This document shows, one piece after another, positions 9,153 to 18,091 of a stretch of DNA of 64,000 nt. How positions within the stretch are numbered: position 1 is the first letter of the stretch; the number at the start of each line of letters is the position of its first letter. Under the pieces are notes generated by a model, which was not told the DNA's origin, ran no database searches, and worked only from the letters and a program-made list of their open reading frames with translations. Origin of the DNA: Lysobacter sp. 5GHs7-4 (GTDB lineage: Bacteria; Pseudomonadota; Gammaproteobacteria; Xanthomonadales; Xanthomonadaceae); the NCBI RefSeq assembly GCF_021284765.1, contig NZ_CP089924.1:4358001-4422000 (forward strand), read 5' to 3'. The translations under genes were made by a program, and so were the position numbers.

Positions 9153-10466
9153 TCAGCTCTTGTAGTTCAGCGCGCGGTTGATGCCCAGCGCGGCCAGCGT
9201 GCCGATCGCGCCGGACAGCAGGTACACGCCCAGCCAGGCCAGGCCGAACTGCGAGCACAGGCCCAGCGCGACCAGCGGCGCGAACGCGGCGCCGATCAGC
9301 CAGGCCAGATCGGAAGTCAACGCCGCGCCGGAGTAACGGTAGCGGCGGCCGAAGTTGGCCGTGACCGCGCCCGCCGCCTGGCCGTAGGACAGACCCAGCA
9401 GGGCGAAGCCGATCAGGATGAAGGCGTCCTGGCCCAGCGAGCCGGCCGCCATCAGCGTTGGCGCAAAACCGCTGAACATCGCGATCACGATCGCCAGGCC
9501 GCCCAGCGTGCGCGCGCGGCCGACACGGTCGGCGATCACGCCCGACAGCACGATCGCGCCGGCGGCGATGAAGCCGCCCAGGATCTGCACCAGCAGGAAG
9601 CCGACGATGGACTGGTCGGAATACAGCTTGATCCACGACAGCGGAAAGATCGTCACGATATGGAACAGCGCGTAGCTGGCCAGCGCCGCGAACGCGCCGA
9701 CCACCACGTGCTGGCCCTTGGCGCTGAACAGTTCGCGGATCGGCGTGGGCTCCAGCTCCAGCTCGCCCATCTTGTCCTGGTATTCCTCGGCCACCACCAG
9801 GCGCAGGCGCGCGAACAGCGCCACCACGTTGATCGCGAACGCGACGAAGAACGGATAGCGCCAGCCCCAGCTCAGCAGGTCCTGCTCGCCCAGGCTGGCG
9901 TACAGGAACGCGAACACGCTGGCGGCGACGATAAAGCCCACCGGCGCGCCCAGCTGGCCCAGCATCGCGTACCAGCCGCGGCGTTCCTTCGGCGTATTGA
10001 GCGCGAGCAACGACGGCAGGCCGTCCCAGGAACCGCCCAGCGCGATGCCCTGCAGCAGCCGGAAAAACGCCAGCAACGCGATCGATATCCAGCCCAACGT
10101 GCCGTAACCCGGCAGGAACGCGATGCCCGCGGTCGCGGTGCCCAGCAGGAACAGCGCCACGGTCAGTTTGACGCCACGGCTCCAGCGCGCCTGAATCGAC
10201 ATGAACAGCACAGTGCCCAGCGGCCGCGCGACAAACGCCAGTGCGAACACGGCAAAGGCGCACAGCGTGCCCTGCAAACGGTCCAGGAACGGAAAGAACA
10301 CCGCCGGGAACACCAGCGCCGAGGCGATGCCGTAGACGAAGAAGTCGAAGTATTCCGATGCGCGCCCCACCACCACGCCGACGGCGATTTCGCCCGGCGC
10401 GACGTCGGCATGCGCCTTGACGCCATGGTCGTGGGAAGAAGCGGTGGGGCCGGGAACGGTAGCCAT
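9153..10466 (-). CDS. MFS transporter, metabolite:H+ symporter-like
   Basis: The 437-residue integral membrane protein has about 12 transmembrane segments. After a His-rich cytoplasmic start comes GRASEYFDFFVYG, the membrane entry typical of the ProP/KgtP/ShiA-like branch of the MFS. VARPLGTVLFMSIQARWSRGVK matches the conserved loop 2-3, and FFRLLQGIALGGSWDG matches TM4. Likely substrates are organic acids or osmolytes, but none can be assigned. It is divergent from cyoA with about 150 bp between. Confidence 0.88.
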   Translation of the reverse strand: MATVPGPTASSHDHGVKAHADVAPGEIAVGVVVGRASEYFDFFVYGIASALVFPAVFFPFLDRLQGTLCAFAVFALAFVARPLGTVLFMSIQARWSRGVKLTVALFLLGTATAGIAFLPGYGTLGWISIALLAFFRLLQGIALGGSWDGLPSLLALNTPKERRGWYAMLGQLGAPVGFIVAASVFAFLYASLGEQDLLSWGWRYPFFVAFAINVVALFARLRLVVAEEYQDKMGELELEPTPIRELFSAKGQHVVVGAFAALASYALFHIVTIFPLSWIKLYSDQSIVGFLLVQILGGFIAAGAIVLSGVIADRVGRARTLGGLAIVIAMFSGFAPTLMAAGSLGQDAFILIGFALLGLSYGQAAGAVTANFGRRYRYSGAALTSDLAWLIGAAFAPLVALGLCSQFGLAWLGVYLLSGAIGTLAALGINRALNYKS

Positions 10467-10620
10467 CGGAGGGAGCTTTCTACGTCGGGCAGGGAAGGTG
10501 CGAGGCTAGGCTGACAGAGCCCGGGGCCGGAAGCGATAGGACAAAACGTCCAATACTCGTGAATGGGCGCGCGCACTACATTGGCGTCCATCAATCTAGC
10601 CTCAGTTCCGGCCTCCCCCC

Positions 10621-11673
10621 ATGTTCATCGCACGCAGACTCCTGCCGACCGCGGCGCTGCTGGCCCTCGTCGGCCTGCTTTCCGGCTGCAACCTGGTGGT
10701 GCTGGACCCCGCCGGCGACGTCGCCGCGCGCCAGGGCCAGCTGATCATGGTGGCGACGGCGCTGATGCTGGTGGTGATCGTGCCGGTGATCGCGCTGACG
10801 TTCTGGTTCGCCTGGCGCTACCGCGCCGCCAACCGCAACGCCAAGTACACGCCGGACTGGGACCACTCCACGCAGCTGGAGCTGGTGATCTGGGGCGTGC
10901 CGCTGCTGATCATCATCGCGCTGGGCGCGATCACCTGGATCAGCACCCATCTGCTCGATCCCTACCGTCCGCTGGATCGCATCGCCGCCGGCCGCCCGGT
11001 GCCCGCGCAAGTGCAACCGCTGGAAATCCAGGTCGTCGCGCTGGATTGGAAGTGGCTGTTCCTGTACCCGGAAGAAGGCGTGGCCTCGGTCAACGAAGTC
11101 GCGGTGCCCGTCGACCGCCCGGTGCGCTTCAAGATCACCGCCTCCTCGGTGATGAATACGTTCTATGTGCCGCACCTGGCCGGCATGATCTACGGCATGC
11201 CGGGCATGGAGACGCAGCTCAACGCGGTGATCAACGCGCCCGGCGAGTACCAGGGCTTCTCCGCCAACTACAGCGGCGCCGGTTTCTCGCACATGCGCTT
11301 CAAGTTCCACGGCCTTAGCGACGGCGACTACCAGGCCTGGATCGCCGGCCTGCGCCAGAGCAAGCAGTCGCTCACGCGCGCGGCCTACCTGGAGCTGGAA
11401 AAGCCCAGCGAACGCGAGCCGGTGCGCCACTACGCCAGCGTCGACGCCACGCTGTACAACGCCATCCTCAACCGCTGCGTCGATTCCGAGCGCTTGTGCA
11501 TGGACCAGATGATGGCGCTGGACGCCGCCGGCGGCCTGGGCCTGGACGGCCTGAACTCGCTGGCCATGCCGCGCCGCGGCGATCCGCGCCTGGGCGCCTA
11601 CGTGTCCGCCGACGTGTGCACCGTCGAGCCCGCCAACCGTCCGTCCTCGCTGGCCGGCATGAAGGCGCCGTAA
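10621..11673 (+). CDS. cyoA: Cytochrome bo3 ubiquinol oxidase subunit II
   Basis: The 350-residue product has a lipoprotein signal ([10 protein letters not shown], lipobox LSGC), two transmembrane segments (about 40-62 and 82-105) and a periplasmic cupredoxin-like domain. Signature stretches are [22 protein letters not shown] and [23 protein letters not shown]. The Cu-A cysteines of cytochrome c oxidases are absent, as expected for a quinol oxidase. It is first gene of cyoABCD, 43 bp upstream of cyoB. The complex oxidises ubiquinol, reduces O2 and pumps protons. Confidence 0.95.
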   Translation: MFIARRLLPTAALLALVGLLSGCNLVVLDPAGDVAARQGQLIMVATALMLVVIVPVIALTFWFAWRYRAANRNAKYTPDWDHSTQLELVIWGVPLLIIIALGAITWISTHLLDPYRPLDRIAAGRPVPAQVQPLEIQVVALDWKWLFLYPEEGVASVNEVAVPVDRPVRFKITASSVMNTFYVPHLAGMIYGMPGMETQLNAVINAPGEYQGFSANYSGAGFSHMRFKFHGLSDGDYQAWIAGLRQSKQSLTRAAYLELEKPSEREPVRHYASVDATLYNAILNRCVDSERLCMDQMMALDAAGGLGLDGLNSLAMPRRGDPRLGAYVSADVCTVEPANRPSSLAGMKAP

Positions 11674-11716
11674 GGCGCGCCCCGCCACGCCCCGTATCGT
11701 CTCCGGAAGTACTGCG

Positions 11717-13732
11717 ATGTCCCTCGAAAGCGGCACCTACCCCAGCTCTCCGATCTTCGGACGCATGACATGGGACGCCGTGCCCATGCTGCACGAACCC
11801 ATCGTGGCGGCCACCTTCGTCGCCACCGTCATCCTGGGCCTGGCCCTGATGGCGGCGATCACCAAGTACCGCCTGTGGGGCTACTTGTGGAAGGAATGGT
11901 TCACCAGCATCGATCACAAAAAGATCGGCATCATGTACATCGTGCTGGGCCTGGTGATGCTGCTGCGCGGCTTCGCCGACGCGCTGATGATGCGCCTGCA
12001 GCAGGCGATGGCGTTCGGCGACAACCCGGGCTATCTGCCGCCGCACCACTACGACCAGATCTTCACCGCCCACGGCGTGATCATGATCTTCTTCGTGGCC
12101 ATGCCGCTGGTCACCGGCCTGATGAACTACCTGGTGCCGCTGCAGATCGGCGCGCGCGACGTCGCCTTCCCGTTCCTCAACAATTTCAGCTTCTGGATGA
12201 CCGTCAGCGGCGCGGCGCTGGTGATGCTGTCGCTGTTCTTCGGCGAATTCGCCGCCACCGGTTGGCTGGCGTATCCGCCGCTGTCGGGGGCGGCGTTCAG
12301 TCCATGGGTGGGCGTGGACTACTACATATGGGCGCTGCAGATAGCCGGCGTAGGCACCTTGCTATCGGGCGTGAACCTGCTGGTGACCATCATCAAGATG
12401 CGCGCGCCGGGCATGAGCCTGATGAAGATGCCGGTGTTCACCTGGACCTCGCTGTGCACCAACGTGCTGATCGTGGTGTCGTTCCCGGTGCTGACCGCCG
12501 TGCTGGCCTTGCTGGGCCTGGACCGCTACGTGGGCACCAACTTCTTCACCAGCGACCTGGGCGGCAACGCCATGATGTTCGTGAACCTGATCTGGATCTG
12601 GGGCCACCCGGAGGTCTACATCCTGATCCTGCCGCTGTTCGGCGTGTTCTCGGAAATCGTGTCCACCTACTCGGGCAAGCGCCTGTTCGGTTACTCGTCG
12701 ATGGTCTACGCCACGGTGTGCATCACCGTGCTGTCCTACCTGGTGTGGCTGCACCACTTCTTCACCATGGGCTCGGGCGCCAGCGTCAATTCGTTCTTCG
12801 GCATCACCACCATGATCATCTCGATCCCGACGGGCGCGAAGATCTTCAACTGGCTGTTCACCATGTACCGCGGCCGCATCCGTTTCGAGGTACCGATGCT
12901 GTGGACCATGGGCTTCATGGTCACCTTCGTGGTCGGCGGCATGACCGGCGTGCTGCTGGCGGTGCCGCCGGCGGATTTCGTGCTGCACAACAGCCTGTTC
13001 CTGGTCGCGCACTTCCATAACGTGATCATCGGCGGCGTGGTGTTCGGCCTGTTCGCGGCCATGACCCACTGGTTCCCCAAGGCCTTCGGCTTCAAGCTGG
13101 ACGACTTCTGGGGCAAGGTCTCGTTCTGGTTCTGGCTGGCCGGCTACTGGTTCGCGTTCACCCCGCTGTACGTGCTGGGCCTGATGGGCGTGACCCGCCG
13201 CATGAGCCATTTCGACGATCCCTCGCTGCAGATCTGGTTCCAGATCGCCGCCTTCGGCGCGGTGCTGGTCGCGATCGGCATCGCCGCGTTCCTGATCTGC
13301 ATCTACGTCAGCTTCCGCAAGCGCGCGCAGCTGCGCGACGTCAGCGGCGATCCCTGGAACGGCCGCACCCTGGAATGGTCGACCTCGTCGCCGCCGCCGG
13401 ACTACAACTTCGCCTTCACCCCGGTGGTGCACGACAACGACGCCTGGTGGGACATGAAGCAGCGCGGCTTCCAGCGCCCCAGCACCGGCTTCCTGCCGGT
13501 GCACATGCCGCGCAACACCCCCGCCGGCGTAGTCCTGGCGGTGCTGAGCACGGCCTGCGGCTTCGCCCTGATCTGGCACGTGTGGTGGCTGGCGGCGGTC
13601 TCGCTGCTGGGCATCGTCGGCTACGCGATCTATCACAGCTTCAATTACGACCGCGACTTCCACATCCCCGCCGAAGAGATCGCCGCGACCGAGCACGCGC
13701 GCAGCGAACAGTTGAAGGCCACCTATGTCTGA
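11717..13732 (+). CDS. cyoB: Cytochrome bo3 ubiquinol oxidase subunit I
   Basis: The 671-residue heme-copper subunit I has about 15 membrane segments. Visible family marks are [28 protein letters not shown] with the low-spin heme His, [13 protein letters not shown] with the Cu-B His and the His-Tyr pair of the active site, WLHHFFTMG with the next Cu-B histidines, and [12 protein letters not shown] with the heme ligands. All key residues look intact. It follows cyoA and overlaps cyoC by 8 bp. It is the catalytic and proton-pumping core. Confidence 0.97.
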   Translation: MSLESGTYPSSPIFGRMTWDAVPMLHEPIVAATFVATVILGLALMAAITKYRLWGYLWKEWFTSIDHKKIGIMYIVLGLVMLLRGFADALMMRLQQAMAFGDNPGYLPPHHYDQIFTAHGVIMIFFVAMPLVTGLMNYLVPLQIGARDVAFPFLNNFSFWMTVSGAALVMLSLFFGEFAATGWLAYPPLSGAAFSPWVGVDYYIWALQIAGVGTLLSGVNLLVTIIKMRAPGMSLMKMPVFTWTSLCTNVLIVVSFPVLTAVLALLGLDRYVGTNFFTSDLGGNAMMFVNLIWIWGHPEVYILILPLFGVFSEIVSTYSGKRLFGYSSMVYATVCITVLSYLVWLHHFFTMGSGASVNSFFGITTMIISIPTGAKIFNWLFTMYRGRIRFEVPMLWTMGFMVTFVVGGMTGVLLAVPPADFVLHNSLFLVAHFHNVIIGGVVFGLFAAMTHWFPKAFGFKLDDFWGKVSFWFWLAGYWFAFTPLYVLGLMGVTRRMSHFDDPSLQIWFQIAAFGAVLVAIGIAAFLICIYVSFRKRAQLRDVSGDPWNGRTLEWSTSSPPPDYNFAFTPVVHDNDAWWDMKQRGFQRPSTGFLPVHMPRNTPAGVVLAVLSTACGFALIWHVWWLAAVSLLGIVGYAIYHSFNYDRDFHIPAEEIAATEHARSEQLKATYV

Positions 13733-14354
13733 GTCCATCGCCCTGACCCGCGCGGACGGCTCGCCCGTGTTCCTGGACACGGCCGGCAGCCATCACCCGC
13801 AGAACGGCACGCTGTTCGGCTTCTGGCTGTACCTGCTCAGCGACCTGATGATCTTCGCCTGCCTGTTCGCCACCTACGGCGTGCTGGGGCGCAGCTACGC
13901 CGCCGGCCCGTCCGGCGCCGACCTGTTCGACCTGAAGCTGGTCGCGCTCAACACCGCCGTGCTGCTGCTGTCGTCGATCACGTATGGCTTTGCGATGATC
14001 GCGATGCAGAAGCGCAACAAGCGCGCGATGATCCGCTGGCTGCTGCTGACCGGCGCACTGGGCCTGGCCTTCCTGGGCATCGAGATCTACGAGTTCGCGC
14101 ATCTGATCCACCTGGGTGCGGGTCCGCAGCGCAGCGCCTTCCTGTCGGCCTTCTTCGCCCTGGTCGGCACCCACGGTCTGCACGTGCTGTTCGGCGTGAT
14201 CTGGCTGGCGGTGCTGTGCGTGCAGGTGCAGCGCCACGGCCTGACCCGCGCCAACAGCCGGCGCGTGGCCTGCCTCTCGATGTTCTGGCACTTCCTCGAC
14301 GTCGTCTGGATCGGCGTCTTCACCTTCGTTTACCTGATGGGAGTGCTGCCATGA
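13725..14354 (+). CDS. cyoC: Cytochrome bo3 ubiquinol oxidase subunit III
   Basis: The 209-residue product has five transmembrane segments. [24 protein letters not shown] is the typical CyoC start, and [14 protein letters not shown] with [22 protein letters not shown] are the conserved last helices. The ATG lies inside the end of cyoB and the stop overlaps cyoD as ATGA. Subunit III supports assembly and stability of the oxidase. Confidence 0.96.
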   Translation: MSESIALTRADGSPVFLDTAGSHHPQNGTLFGFWLYLLSDLMIFACLFATYGVLGRSYAAGPSGADLFDLKLVALNTAVLLLSSITYGFAMIAMQKRNKRAMIRWLLLTGALGLAFLGIEIYEFAHLIHLGAGPQRSAFLSAFFALVGTHGLHVLFGVIWLAVLCVQVQRHGLTRANSRRVACLSMFWHFLDVVWIGVFTFVYLMGVLP

Positions 14355-14743
14355 GCCAGCACGACGCGCACGATCTTCACGACGACCAACTCGAGGACGG
14401 TATCCCGCACGTCTCGGCGCGCGAGTACCTGACCGGTTTCCTGCTGTCGGTGGTGCTGACCGCGATTCCGTTCGGCCTGGTGATGGGCAACGTGGTTCCC
14501 AACGCCACCCTGATCGCGATCGTGCTGCTGGCGTTCGCGGCGGTGCAGGTGGTCGTGCACATGGTCTACTTCCTGCACATGAACACCCGCTCCGAGGGCG
14601 GTTGGAACGTGCTGGCGCTGATCTTCACCGTGGTGCTGGTGGTGATCGTGCTGACCGGTTCGCTGTGGGTGATGCATCACATGAATACCAACATGATGCC
14701 GAGCCTGCACGACATGCAGGACATGCTCAAGAACGCGCCGTGA
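14351..14743 (+). CDS. cyoD: Cytochrome bo3 ubiquinol oxidase subunit IV
   Basis: The 130-residue product has a hydrophilic acidic and His-rich start, then three transmembrane helices. [34 protein letters not shown] and [20 protein letters not shown] match the COX4/CyoD pattern. It overlaps cyoC by 4 bp and the SURF1 GTG start by 4 bp. It is a small accessory subunit needed for assembly of subunit I. Confidence 0.95.
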   Translation: MSQHDAHDLHDDQLEDGIPHVSAREYLTGFLLSVVLTAIPFGLVMGNVVPNATLIAIVLLAFAAVQVVVHMVYFLHMNTRSEGGWNVLALIFTVVLVVIVLTGSLWVMHHMNTNMMPSLHDMQDMLKNAP

Positions 14744-15540
14744 CCGTAACGCGGCCCGCGACCCAGGCAGCGCCCGGCCGCCGGCCGGTGCTGCTGGCCG
14801 TGTTCGCCGCCGCGCTGGCCGTGGCCTTCGTGGGCTTCCTGGCGCTGGGCGCTTGGCAAGTGCAGCGCATGGGCTGGAAGCACGCGCTGATCGCGCGCGT
14901 CGAAGCGCGCGTGCATGCCGCTCCCGCTGCGCCGCCCGCGCGCGCGGACTGGCCTTCGGTCGACGAGGAACGCGACGGCTACCGCCGCGTGCGCGTGTCC
15001 GGCCGATTCCTGCCCACGCTGGAGACGCGCACCCAGGCGGTGACCGCGCTGGGCCCCGGCAGCTGGGTGCTGACGCCGCTGCGCACCGACGGCGGCGACT
15101 ACGTATGGGTGAACCGCGGCTTCGTGCCGTCACAGGCCACCACGTCCGCGGCGCCCACCGGCCCGGTCGAGATCGTGGGCCTGCTGCGCATCAGCGAGCC
15201 CAAGGGCGGCTTCCTGCGCAGCAACGACCCCGCGCACGCGCGCTGGTACTCGCGCGACGTCGCCGCGATCACGCGCGCGCGCAAGCTGCCCGCCAACGCG
15301 GTCGCGCCCTACTTCGTCGACGCCGAACGCGGCCCGCCCAGCCAGGCCTGGCCGCGCGGCGGCATGACCGTGGTGGCGTTCCGCGACCATCACCTGTCCT
15401 ACGCGCTGACCTGGTTCGGCCTGGCCGCGCTGACCCTGGTGGCGGGCTACTTCCTGTTCGCATCGGAGCGCCGTTTGCGGCAAGATCGTGCGCAGCGAGG
15501 AGGCCCCCACGGTCATGCAAGCCCGATCCAGCGCCCATGA
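14740..15540 (+). CDS. SURF1 family oxidase assembly protein
   Basis: The 266-residue product starts with GTG overlapping the cyoD stop. One transmembrane helix lies near the N-terminus (about 18-38, ending in LGAWQVQRMGWK, the SURF1 signature) and a second near the C-terminus (HHLSYALTWFGLAALTLVAGYFLF). Between them is the periplasmic domain with YRRVRVSGRFLP and WVNRGFVP. SURF1 helps insert heme or assemble subunit I of heme-copper oxidases. Linkage to cyoABCD means it serves the quinol oxidase here. It overlaps the next kinase gene by about 26 bp. Confidence 0.92.
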   Translation: MTVTRPATQAAPGRRPVLLAVFAAALAVAFVGFLALGAWQVQRMGWKHALIARVEARVHAAPAAPPARADWPSVDEERDGYRRVRVSGRFLPTLETRTQAVTALGPGSWVLTPLRTDGGDYVWVNRGFVPSQATTSAAPTGPVEIVGLLRISEPKGGFLRSNDPAHARWYSRDVAAITRARKLPANAVAPYFVDAERGPPSQAWPRGGMTVVAFRDHHLSYALTWFGLAALTLVAGYFLFASERRLRQDRAQRGGPHGHASPIQRP

Positions 15541-16858
15541 GGCCGCCGCGGACGCGCCCCGCATCGCCGGCATGAACGGCTCCCAGGACCGCACCGGGCT
15601 GCGCAACATGCAGCAGTTGATCCAGCTGCGCTGGATCGCGGTGGTCGGACAGGTCGTCACCATCTTCGTCGTCCATTACGGCATCGGCATCGCCCTGCCG
15701 CTGGCGGCGATGTGCGCGGTGCTGGCGGGACTGGTCGCGTTCAATCTCGGCAGCCAGCTGTGGTGGAAGCGCCGCGCGCAGGTCTCCAACCGCGCCATGC
15801 TGGTCGGCCTGCTGGTGGACGTGCTGTCGCTGAGCATCCAGCTCTACCTCAGCGGCGGCATCACCAACCCCTTCGTCTTCCTCTACCTGCTGCAGGTGGT
15901 GCTGGGCACGGTGCTGCTGCGCTCGCCGGCCAACTGGATCATCGCCGCCGCGGCCGGCCTGTGCTTCACCGCGCTGGCGGTGTCGCCGACGCCGCTGCGG
16001 ATCGCGGTCGAACCCGGCCGCGGCCTGGCCGACCATTACGTGCAGGGCCTGCTGATCTGCTTCCTGTTGGTGGCGGCGTTGCTGGTGGTGTTCATCACCC
16101 GCATCGGCCGCATTCTGCGCGAGCGCGACGCGCGCCTGGCCGAGCTGCGCCAGCGCGCCGCCGAGGAAGAGCACATCGTGCGCATGGGCCTGCTCGCCTC
16201 CGGTGCCGCGCACGAGTTGGGCACGCCCTTGTCCACGCTGTCGGTGATCCTAGGCGACTGGCAGCACCTGCCCACCATCGCCTCGGAAACCGAACTGCAC
16301 CACGACGTGGCCGAGATGCTGGCCCAGGTCGCGCGCTGCAAGTCCATCGTCACCCATATCCTGCTGTCGGCGGGCGAGACGCGCGGCGAATCGCCGGTCG
16401 AAACCACGCTGCACGAGTTGCTCGACGATCTGGCGGCGGAGTGGCGTGCGGCGCGCGCGCCGGAGTCGTTCCGCTACCAGCGCCATTGCGAGGACGACCC
16501 GCGTATCGTCTCCGACGACGGCCTGCGGCAGATGGTGTTCAACGTGCTCGACAACGCGCTGGAAGCCTCGCCATCGTGGCTGGCGCTGGACGCCGACTGC
16601 CGCGACGGTCAGCTGGTGATCGAAGTCAGCGATGCCGGCCCGGGCTTCTCCGCCGAGATCCTCGAACGCCTGGGCACGCCCTACAACAGCAGCAAGGGCC
16701 GCCCGGGCGGCGGCCTGGGCTTGTTCCTTTCGGTCAACGTCGCCCGCACACTGGGCGGCAGGCTCACCGCGCGCAACCGCCCGCAGGGCGGCGCGGTGGT
16801 CACCCTGACCCTGCCGCTGTCGGCCATAGCCATCGAGGAGCACGACGATGACGAATGA
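15515..16858 (+). CDS. regB: RegB/PrrB-like redox-sensing histidine kinase
   Basis: With the chosen ATG the product is 447 residues; GTG at 15488 and ATG at 15572 are alternatives. Six transmembrane segments span about 35-200. The GGITNPF motif (about 114-120) matches the GGxxNPF quinone-binding loop known in RegB. The H-box is ASGAAHELGTPLSTL with His233, and a Cys at about 275 (ARCKSIV) lies where RegB carries its redox-active cysteine. ATPase boxes are NVLDNALEASP, DAGPGF and GGGLGLFLS. It follows SURF1 and overlaps regA by 11 bp. It probably senses the quinone pool and may control the adjacent oxidase operon. Confidence 0.88.
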   Translation: MQARSSAHEAAADAPRIAGMNGSQDRTGLRNMQQLIQLRWIAVVGQVVTIFVVHYGIGIALPLAAMCAVLAGLVAFNLGSQLWWKRRAQVSNRAMLVGLLVDVLSLSIQLYLSGGITNPFVFLYLLQVVLGTVLLRSPANWIIAAAAGLCFTALAVSPTPLRIAVEPGRGLADHYVQGLLICFLLVAALLVVFITRIGRILRERDARLAELRQRAAEEEHIVRMGLLASGAAHELGTPLSTLSVILGDWQHLPTIASETELHHDVAEMLAQVARCKSIVTHILLSAGETRGESPVETTLHELLDDLAAEWRAARAPESFRYQRHCEDDPRIVSDDGLRQMVFNVLDNALEASPSWLALDADCRDGQLVIEVSDAGPGFSAEILERLGTPYNSSKGRPGGGLGLFLSVNVARTLGGRLTARNRPQGGAVVTLTLPLSAIAIEEHDDDE

Positions 16859-17384
16859 ACATCGGCTGCTGATCGTCGAGGACGACACCACCTTCGCGCG
16901 CACATTGGTGCGCTCGTTCGAGCGCCGCGGCTACAGCGTGCGCCACCTGCCCGGCGAAGCCGGGTTGCCGGCGCTGCTGGAGGAGTTCGCACCCAGCCAC
17001 GCCGTGGTCGATCTCAAGTTGGCCGCCAACGCGTCGGGCCTGTCCTGCGTCAAGCACCTGCACGCCTTCGACCCCGAGATGCTGATCGTGGTGCTGACCG
17101 GCTACGCCAGCATCGCCACCGCGGTGGAGGCGATCAAGCTGGGCGCGCGCCACTACCTGGCCAAGCCTTCGAATACCGACGACATCGAGGCCGCGTTCCA
17201 GCGCGCCACCGGCGACGCCGAGGTCGAGCTGACCGGCCGCACCACCTCGATCAAGACCCTGGAGTGGGAGCACATCCACGAAGTCCTGGCCGAAAGCGAC
17301 TTCAACATCTCCGAGGCCGCGCGCCGGCTGGGCCTGCATCGGCGCACCCTGGCGCGCAAGCTGGAGAAGCGGCGCATCAAGTAA
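16848..17384 (+). CDS. regA: RegA/PrrA/ActR-like response regulator
   Basis: The 178-residue product has a receiver domain (RLLIVEDDTTF acidic pocket, phosphoacceptor Asp in HAVVDLKLA, Lys in YLAKP) and a short Fis-type helix-turn-helix, NISEAARRLGLHRRTLARKLEKR, nearly the family consensus. VVLTGYASIATAVEAIKLGA is the most conserved RegA stretch. It is co-transcribed with the kinase, overlapping its 3' end. RegA proteins control respiratory and redox genes; the upstream cyo operon is an obvious candidate target. Confidence 0.92.
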   Translation: MTNEHRLLIVEDDTTFARTLVRSFERRGYSVRHLPGEAGLPALLEEFAPSHAVVDLKLAANASGLSCVKHLHAFDPEMLIVVLTGYASIATAVEAIKLGARHYLAKPSNTDDIEAAFQRATGDAEVELTGRTTSIKTLEWEHIHEVLAESDFNISEAARRLGLHRRTLARKLEKRRIK

Positions 17385-17454
17385 GCGCGGCCGGGCGCCC
17401 GCTTGACTGTCGAGGACGGCGCCACAAGGATGGCGGGCCTAAGGAGACAGTTCG

Positions 17455-18018
17455 ATGTCAGACCCCGCGACGGACCCGCACCCTCTGATCCAGCGTTGGC
17501 GCCACGGCGACCCGGCCGCGCTGGAATCGCTGCTGCCGCTGATCTACGCCGACCTGCGCGCGATCGCCGCGCGCGAGTTGCGCGGGCACCGCGGCCACGA
17601 CACCTTGCAGCCCACGGCGCTGGTCAACGACGTGTTCGTGCGCTTGCTGGGCCAGGAAAGCGTCGCCTTCGATAACGTCGCGCATCTGTTCAACGCGGCG
17701 GCGAAGATCATGCGCCAGATCCTCGTCGATCGCGCGCGCAAGGCGGCCAGCGAGAAACACGGCGGCGCCTGGCGACGCGACGATTTCACCGAGGCGCTGC
17801 AGCTGCCGATCCCTCAGGAAACCTATCTGCCGGACCTCGATGCCGCGCTGGTGGCATTGGAACAGCTCGATGCGCGCATGGCCAAAGTGGTGGAGCTGCG
17901 CTACTTCGTCGGCCTGAGCGTGCCCGAGGTCGCACGACTGCTCGAACTGGACGAACGCACCGTGTATCGCGACTGGGCCGCGGCGCGCGCCTGGCTGCGC
18001 GATCGCCTGGAAACCTGA
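17455..18018 (+). CDS. ECF-type RNA polymerase sigma factor paired with a Ser/Thr kinase
   Basis: The 187-residue product has sigma region 2 (LIYADLRAIAARELR, LQPTALVNDVFVRLL, HLFNAAAKIMRQILVDRARK) and sigma region 4 (KVVELRYFVGLSVPEVARLLELDERTVYRDW). It resembles the TIGR02999-type sigma factors that sit beside Hanks kinases. No anti-sigma gene is present. In Xanthomonas citri the EcfK-PknS pair works by kinase control of the sigma factor, and the same logic is plausible here. The ATG follows AAGGAGACAGTTCG, a strong ribosome site. Confidence 0.9.
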   Translation: MSDPATDPHPLIQRWRHGDPAALESLLPLIYADLRAIAARELRGHRGHDTLQPTALVNDVFVRLLGQESVAFDNVAHLFNAAAKIMRQILVDRARKAASEKHGGAWRRDDFTEALQLPIPQETYLPDLDAALVALEQLDARMAKVVELRYFVGLSVPEVARLLELDERTVYRDWAAARAWLRDRLET

Positions 18019-18045
18019 TGTCAGGGTAGCGGGCCGTAAGCCGTA
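18019..18045 (+). promoter_or_regulatory. Candidate ECF promoter for the Ser/Thr kinase gene
   Basis: TGTCAGGG, 15 bp, then CGTA. The same two blocks at the same spacing occur 67 bp upstream of the protease gene at 20646. It begins at the last base of the sigma stop codon and leaves a leader of about 40 nt before the kinase ATG. An AAC- or TGTC-type -35 with a CGT-type -10 is usual for ECF promoters. The assignment is an inference from two copies. Confidence 0.5.
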
Positions 18046-18091
18046 ACCCGCTTCAACCTCCCGCATTCCGACCGAACGGACCCGCGCGCCG

